Shown here one piece after another: positions 59,150 through 64,000 of a stretch of DNA of 64,000 nt. The notes under the pieces were generated by a model, which had not been told where the DNA came from, ran no database searches, and saw only the letters and a program-made list of their open reading frames with translations. The stretch comes from Lasiosphaeria ovina (lineage: Eukaryota > Ascomycota > Sordariomycetes > Sordariales > Lasiosphaeriaceae). The stretch lies in NCBI GenBank assembly GCA_033439765.1, contig JAULSN010000005.1:2681001-2745000 (forward strand), in the 5' to 3' direction. Numbering within the stretch: position 1 is the stretch's first letter; each line of letters begins with the position of its first letter. The position numbers were made by a program, and so were the translations under genes.

Positions 59150-59560
59150 GAACTGAGCCGACGAGCCCGGGTCGAGACCGACGCTAGTAATAAGGCGATC
59201 TCCGGGATCCTCTCGTAGCTAGTTAACTCTTAGTGGCGCCCCGTAGCCTACTAGTCGAGAAAGCTCACCGATATAGAGCTCCGGTAGGCTATAGGCCAAA
59301 AGGAGCTTATCGCTATCCTCGAATCCCTCGAATACTAGGGCCACTACTTAGGCGGTACTAACTAGAGGTTCCTAGTCCTTATAGACTACGAGGCACTTAA
59401 GGGAGTAATCGTAGCTCCGGCCCGGGACCTTAAAGGCCGCCTAGCTAGATAGGTATATCGCTTATCCCCCTTCGACTTCGATATCGAATACCGCCTTAGT
59501 ACTACTAACCCTATAGACCCCCTTTCGAGAAGACTAGACTATATAGTAGGAGAGATCGCC
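59150..59560 (+). pseudogene. RNase H region (decayed)
   Basis: VETDASNKAISGILS-type segment from about 59171 with the usual D-A-S start of gypsy RNase H, followed by YFDIEYR-like residues near 59480. Stops present; boundaries approximate. Confidence 0.7.
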
Positions 59561-60429
59561 TATAGCGATATACTACCAACCTTGACGAAGAAACTACGGT
59601 TAGCTACGGAGCTACCGGTAGCCGTAAGAGCGGTAGTAGCCCGGATCGGGGCCGGAGTATAGAAGATATCGTACTCCCGAAGGTATTGTAGAGCGGTCCG
59701 ACGGGTTGAATAAGCCCTTTAATATCCTCGAGTTAAAGGTATAGCTAGGGTTTCGGCTATAACGCGCTTTGCCCTCGGGGCCACCGGACGCGTAGCGTTT
59801 AATAAAGCGGAGCCCCGGGAAAGGAGCTACTAGCGGGACGAATATACCCCGAGGGAGGGGCTGGGACGCCGTACGGCTACTACGGACTCGCTAGAGTAGA
59901 CGATCTCGCCGGGGCGGTTAGACTAGAGGGTCGGGGGGCAACTATAGTAAGGCGCTTAGGGTGCCGACCTACTAGTCCCTTACGCGGTTACGGTAGAGGT
60001 TTACGCCGGTGAGGCGGCTGAGGAATAGGATCCTAGGCATAGGTTCTATAGGTCGATTATCGCTCTATAGAAAGGGGATCTCGAATATAGAAACCGCCTT
60101 AAGGAAGTACTCGAGGGTTAAATAGACGTGGGTACTAGTATATAGGGCAAGCTAGGAAACTATAGCGTTAATAACGAGGGGGCACTCCGGTATAAAGGTA
60201 GGCTAGTAATCCCTACGGTCCTAGCGGTAAAAAGAGAGCTTATAAGGTTATACTACGATAACCCTAGAGCCGGGTATTTTAGTAGCTATAAGATAGTAGA
60301 CCTCTTAAAGCGAAGGTTCTATTAGGAAAACCTAGATATAGAAGTACAAGCTTATACGAGATAGTACTAGGTATACTTAGGCAACCGGTAACCGAGGTAT
60401 AGGCCGTACGGAAGGCTAAGCTCGTTACC

Positions 60430-61080
60430 ACTACCTACCCAACTATTCGAAGAAATTAGCCTAGACTTTATTACTAAGCTACCCCCTTATTAGTATAAGG
60501 ACCGCGTTATAAATACCGTACTCGTAGTAGTAGATTAGTTTACGAAGACCGCCCTCTTTATCCCGACTACTACTACCGTTACGGCGGCTAAGCTAGCCTA
60601 ACTACTCTACGAGTATATTAAGTACCGATTTAGTACGCCTCTAGGTATAATCTCTAATAGAGATTCCCTATTAATAAGTAACTTCTAGATAGAACTCTCT
60701 AAAGCTCGCTAAATTAAGTAAAGGCTCTTAATAATATACTACCCATAAACCGATAGCTAGTTAGAACGAATATATCAGAGCCTATAGTACTATTTGAGGT
60801 ACTTTACTAACGAAGAGGCCCAATAGGTACTACTCCTTACTAAGGCCGAATTTATATATAATAATAGCGTATATATAACTATTGGAGTAAGCCCGTTCGA
60901 GGCCTTATACGGCTATAACCCCCGAATAGTGGATTACGTACCCTCTATATAGCTAAAGGTATAAGGCGTATACGAACGCCTAAGTAGACTAAATACCCTA
61001 AGGGAAAAGATATACTACTACTAGTAGAAGGCCGTAGACTCGTAGAAGCGATACTACGATATAAGGCACTAGTGGATCGA
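60430..61080 (+). pseudogene. Integrase core region (decayed)
   Basis: SLDFITKLP near 60458 (first catalytic Asp), VVVDxFTK near 60525 and GVSPFEALYGYNPR-like residues near 60885 follow rve-type integrase order. Many TAG/TAA stops. Boundaries approximate. Confidence 0.75.
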
Positions 61081-61333
61081 GTTCGAAGTAGGAGAAACCG
61101 TGGGCCTTTCCACGTAGAATTTCCGCTTCAAAGCCGGTAGGAAGCTAGCACCGAGATTCATCCCGGTGAAGATTATAGAAAGGATCGGCATATAGGCATA
61201 CCGGGTAGACCTACCAGCCAAGTACGCCAGACTGCATAATATTTTCCCCGTCTCCCTACTAGAAAAGTAGGCAGTTGCCGAGGGCCAGAGGGTACTACCA
61301 CTGCCTGAGCTAGTAGAAGGAGAAGAAGAGTAG

Positions 61334-61516
61334 GAAGTAAAAGACATCGTGGAGCACAAGGATGAAGGAGACCGAAGAAGGTTCCTAGTCAAATGGGCGG
61401 GCTGGCCAGCCGAATACAACACCTGGGAACCAAAGGAACACCTAGCCAACGCACAAAAGGTGCTAAAGCGATATAAGAAGAAGGCAAAGCAGAGGTATAG
61501 AAAATGGAACGATTAG
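61334..61516 (+). pseudogene. C-terminal chromodomain, open and lightly mutated
   Basis: Sixty open codons after a TAG at 61331, reading VKDIVEHKDEG, FLVKWAGWP and NTWEPKEHL: a chromodomain, typical of chromoviral integrases and thought to steer integration into heterochromatin (family knowledge). CpA and TpG dinucleotides are common here, unlike in the RIP-mutated core. Confidence 0.9.
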
Positions 61517-61542
61517 TCAAGTCAACGGGGACGTTGACCTAC

Positions 61543-61552
61543 GGGGGGGGGG
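61543..61552 (+). other. Polypurine tract
   Basis: Ten consecutive G just 5 bp before the 3' LTR, in the position of the plus-strand primer site. Confidence 0.75.
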
Positions 61553-61557
61553 ATAGT

Positions 61558-61973
61558 TATAAGGAAAAGGACCCCCGAGCATGCGGCCCCGGCCCTCGCC
61601 CACCTTCCTGTGCGAAGCCCGGGCCCAAAGCCGATGCGCGCTGTGTCATCTACGCCACCAACGCCATACGGCAGCGCCACACTCGCAGAGCCTCAAAGGC
61701 CCTGCGCAATAAAGGCCCTCAAAGGGCCCTGCGCAGCCCTCGCTGCGCAGCCCTCGAAGGCACGTACAACTAGCCGCGCCACAAGCGCCACACCGTGGCG
61801 CCACGCCCGCGGAGCCTCAACAAAGGCCCTGAGCCTACATATAGATGCGGCCCTCGCCCACCTTCCTTTGCGAGGGCCAGGTTGAAGTCTTTAGCCAATA
61901 CCACTTCTTGCTCTGCCTACCTACTGCTTCTATTGTGACCACCTTGATCGGGCGTACCTGCCTTCCCCTTACA
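61558..61973 (+). repeat. 3' LTR (416 bp)
   Basis: Starts TATAAGG (TG to TA, RIP-type) and ends CTTACA. Aligns gap-free to the 5' LTR at 55928-56343. Confidence 0.93.
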
Positions 61974-62360
61974 CGGGCCACCTGCCGGCCACCTGCAACA
62001 GGCCCGGGCCAACTGGCCGCAGGCCCTGCCGGGCCGGCCACGACCTTGGCCAACGATCCTCTGTTGGCTTCAGACCGTTGTTCGAAGTGTTGAACAGAGC
62101 CGAGTTCCGTTCAACCGAGTCCACACAAGCCGGTATATAAGGGAACCATTTTCCCACCTTTGTATTTAGAATAACTACATCTTCATCAGTCTTCGACCAA
62201 TCACAACAATCTAAATACCATTCTGCTCTACTTTTCTTGCTCTTTATTATCATCCATTTTGCCGCCCTTCACCGCCTTTCTTTCTTGCTCACGGAAGTCC
62301 CAAACCTAACTTCCGTTAAAACCTTTCCATAACTACCACTCTTCCAACTGCTTGAAATCT
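61974..62360. other. GC-rich then AT-rich insert in the right arm
   Basis: First 90 bp are GC-rich with repeated GGCC/CCTGC words and no RIP signs. From 62062 a TGTTGGC start, a TATATAAGGG box near 62131 and a T/C-rich tail resemble a solo or partial LTR of another element; no matching flanks found. Tentative. Confidence 0.35.
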
Positions 62361-62835
62361 AATTAATGCTCTATCGATATAACCTTCTCAACACTATTAG
62401 TCCCTCAAAGGTCAGGTCCTTATTCTCCGGGAGGAGCGTTCGGAATGGTATAGCGGGTCCCTTCTTTCCGCGCTTGACGAATATAGCGGCCATATCGGTA
62501 ATCTTCTGCTAGAAATCACCCTTAAGGTCCTCGAGAGTTAGATTAAACTATGCTTTAGCGATCTCCGGGAGGATAGCCTGGTTATAGACTTCTCGATTGA
62601 TTTCGGCCTCGCTTATTCCCGGAACGGGGTTACGACCCGTTATCGTAGAAGCTCTTACCGATATGGTTCTTATAGTACGAGCTAAAGCCTCGTATTCGCG
62701 GACCAACCGGGAGAGAATAGTATTAGAGATCTTATACGGCTGGGCTTTGATGAAGTCATCCTGTCGGTAGGCGACCTCCTCGAGGGCCCGTTAGAGGTTC
62801 TCCTCTATAGAGTGATCCGAACCGATGGTAGACAT
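62361..62835 (-). pseudogene. Unrecognised RIP-mutated coding relic of the outer element
   Basis: From an ATG at 62835 a frame runs leftward for about 155 codons with only a few stops (TAA after ENL, TAG after EIAKA, TAG after GDF, TAG after RLYR), all of RIP type. It reads protein-like sequence such as EVAYRQDDFIKAQPYK and ILSRLVREYEALARTIR. It starts some 700 bp inside the right inverted repeat and points into the element, where the LTR retrotransposon interrupts. Could be a transposase N-terminus; no family recognised. Confidence 0.55.
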
Positions 62836-63542
62836 TCCCTCGGTTATATGGGGACTTCCCCGTAGGTTTGTACCGCTTAGTACGATTCCTTCCGTACGGT
62901 CGCTAGGTTCTGGTCTCGTACAACTGGTGCGTACCCTTCTTTACGACGGTAGTGGATTTTAACGAAAACAAACAAATCTTCGGTGGGATATTCTTTAAGG
63001 CCTTCCCAGGCAATAGGTTGTGAGCTTTAGATTATCACTGCATAGTCGATTTAATGAGATAGGGCTATATCAATCATCGCTGTATTCGTAGAATCTAAAG
63101 CTAAGGAAAGAAAAAGAAAAGAAAGTTCCAAAAGGTTGCGCGGTGCGCGGAGAAGTGGGCTAGGTTTTGTGGGTCACGTGGCAGGACTTGGCACGAGCCA
63201 CCAACAGCGGGGTTGCTTAGTCAGCTCGAGTCGTGTAGCGTGCGCTCGATCAGGGCCACCCAAATGTCCTTCGCACCTGCCGTGACAGGTAATGGATAAT
63301 AGAGTATCGTAAAGGTAGGTAGGTGGTTAACGAAGAGTAATAATTAAAGCAGATTATAGAGAGTTATTGTATAAGGCAACGGCGAAATGTACGAGGGTAA
63401 TTCGGTAAGGGCATAAGAGGGTTATCGACCACAATGGTTATTACGATTGTACTACCCTGTTTGATGCAAAGGCGTAATGTGCTGTCTTTATATAGTAAAC
63501 CAAAAATGACATTGTACGGTCGGGGTAGACCTATATACCGAT

Positions 63543-63580
63543 TTTTTCATTTGGCCGACTTGGCCCTATAGTATGCCGTA
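63543..63580 (-). repeat. Right 38-bp terminal inverted repeat
   Basis: Exact reverse complement of the left repeat; ends ATAGTATGCCGTA. Confidence 0.95.
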
Positions 63581-63585
63581 TCTTC
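63581..63585. repeat. Right target-site duplication TCTTC
   Basis: Matches the five bases beside the left inverted repeat. Confidence 0.65.
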
Positions 63586-64000
63586 GGTAGTAGAGGCTAC
63601 CCGGAGTTAGCCACCTGACCCCGAGATTGTGATTGCCCCCAGCTACTTCTGCGATCCGAATTCGGGGAACGAAGCCTTTGGACAGGCCGAAACACTGCAC
63701 GATTGCACCTGCTTTGGTGTATACCTAGGTCCGGTGTGCCAAGGTGGCACATCTTCGGTTCGCCTGAATTCCTGTCGTGGCAGCCCATCAGTAACAGGGG
63801 TAGGAACGGGATCTGCACAGATCTGCCCCGACAAGCTAGATCTAACGTCGAGCGGTTCGGTTCGGTTCGGTTCGGTTCAGTCTTCTGGGGTTCTCCGTAT
63901 CCGCTGCGCACCACTGCATCCCAGCTTCCATTCCGTAACGATTCTTTTTACCTTGCCTGGCCAGCTCCGCAACAAGGACGCGAGGAGAGGAGAGGGCAAT
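63586..64000. other. Right flank of the island
   Basis: No gene supported; one open frame of about 105 codons on the minus strand runs through a GGTTC repeat and has no motif. Confidence 0.5.
63854..63878. repeat. (GGTTC)5 pentanucleotide repeat
   Basis: Five tandem GGTTC units about 270 bp beyond the island's right border. Confidence 0.95.

Larger units (their letters stand above)
55928..61973 (+). mobile_element. Ty3/gypsy chromovirus LTR retrotransposon, RIP-inactivated
   Basis: A 6046-bp element with two 416-bp LTRs, gag-pol order of RT, RNase H and integrase (gypsy order) and a C-terminal chromodomain, so a chromovirus. Most of the internal coding frame is full of TAG/TAA stops. Stops and substitutions fit CAG, CAA and TGG turned into TAG/TAA, and CpA/TpG are strongly depleted from about 56.5 to 61.1 kb while CpG is kept: RIP. 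Direct flanks are GTGCG (left) and CGGGC (right), so no target-site duplication is seen. Confidence 0.93.
54771..63580. mobile_element. Outer TIR transposon, 8.8 kb, carrying a nested LTR element
   Basis: Bounded by perfect 38-bp inverted repeats (54771-54808 and 63543-63580) with TCTTC flanks on both sides. Outer-element sequence is the left arm (54771-55927) and right arm (61974-63580); the LTR retrotransposon fills the middle. The right arm holds a coding relic from an ATG at 62835 pointing inward. No transposase motif was recognised, so the superfamily is open; a 5-bp duplication is unusual for TIR elements. Confidence 0.75.

Overview
The window reads as genomic DNA of a filamentous ascomycete (Pezizomycotina, most likely a Sordariomycete; inferred). 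Genes are intron-poor with short GT-AG introns of 46-101 bp, and coding DNA is GC-rich. Intergenic tracts are long and full of microsatellites. The gene set is typical of the group: a CFEM/Pth11-type receptor, a NACHT-ankyrin NOD-like receptor and a TRFH+Myb Tbf1. A retrotransposon carries a clear repeat-induced point mutation (RIP) signature, with CpA/TpG converted to TpA. No operons, bacterial features, CRISPR arrays, rRNA or convincing tRNA genes were seen.

Layout. 0.7-7.6 kb: threonine synthase (minus, 4 exons) and a Pps1-type dual-specificity phosphatase (plus). 9.3-24.7 kb is an accessory block: a SesB-like esterase/NACHT/ankyrin NLR broken by one frameshift, a decayed copy of a hypothetical-protein family with a stop and two frameshifts, about 5 kb without recognisable genes, a small coiled-coil protein, and a damaged kinase-like gene missing the segment around its DFG-equivalent motif. 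A MITE-like element lies at 25.06-25.30 kb. 30.1-31.1 kb: a second coiled-coil protein. 35-50.8 kb is a housekeeping block: UPF3 (minus) divergent from a SIT4/PP6 phosphatase (plus), TBF1 (minus) divergent from an aldehyde dehydrogenase (plus), and an NmrA-like protein (minus). 52.5-54.5 kb: a six-exon CFEM/Pth11-like receptor (plus).

54.77-63.58 kb is a nested transposon island. The outer element has perfect 38-bp terminal inverted repeats flanked by TCTTC on both sides. Inside it is a complete-length Ty3/gypsy chromovirus with two 416-bp LTRs. Its gag-pol core is saturated with RIP stops, while the LTRs and the 3' chromodomain are nearly spared. A second RIP-mutated coding relic points inward from the right arm of the outer element and was not recognised.

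Functionally the housekeeping genes are independent of each other: amino-acid synthesis, cell-cycle/stress phosphatases, NMD, telomere/promoter binding, aldehyde oxidation. The themes that link loci are decay of self/non-self and signalling genes in the accessory block, and genome defence (RIP) written into the transposon island. Exon boundaries below were derived by hand from splice consensus, frame and remembered family similarity; none is backed by transcripts.
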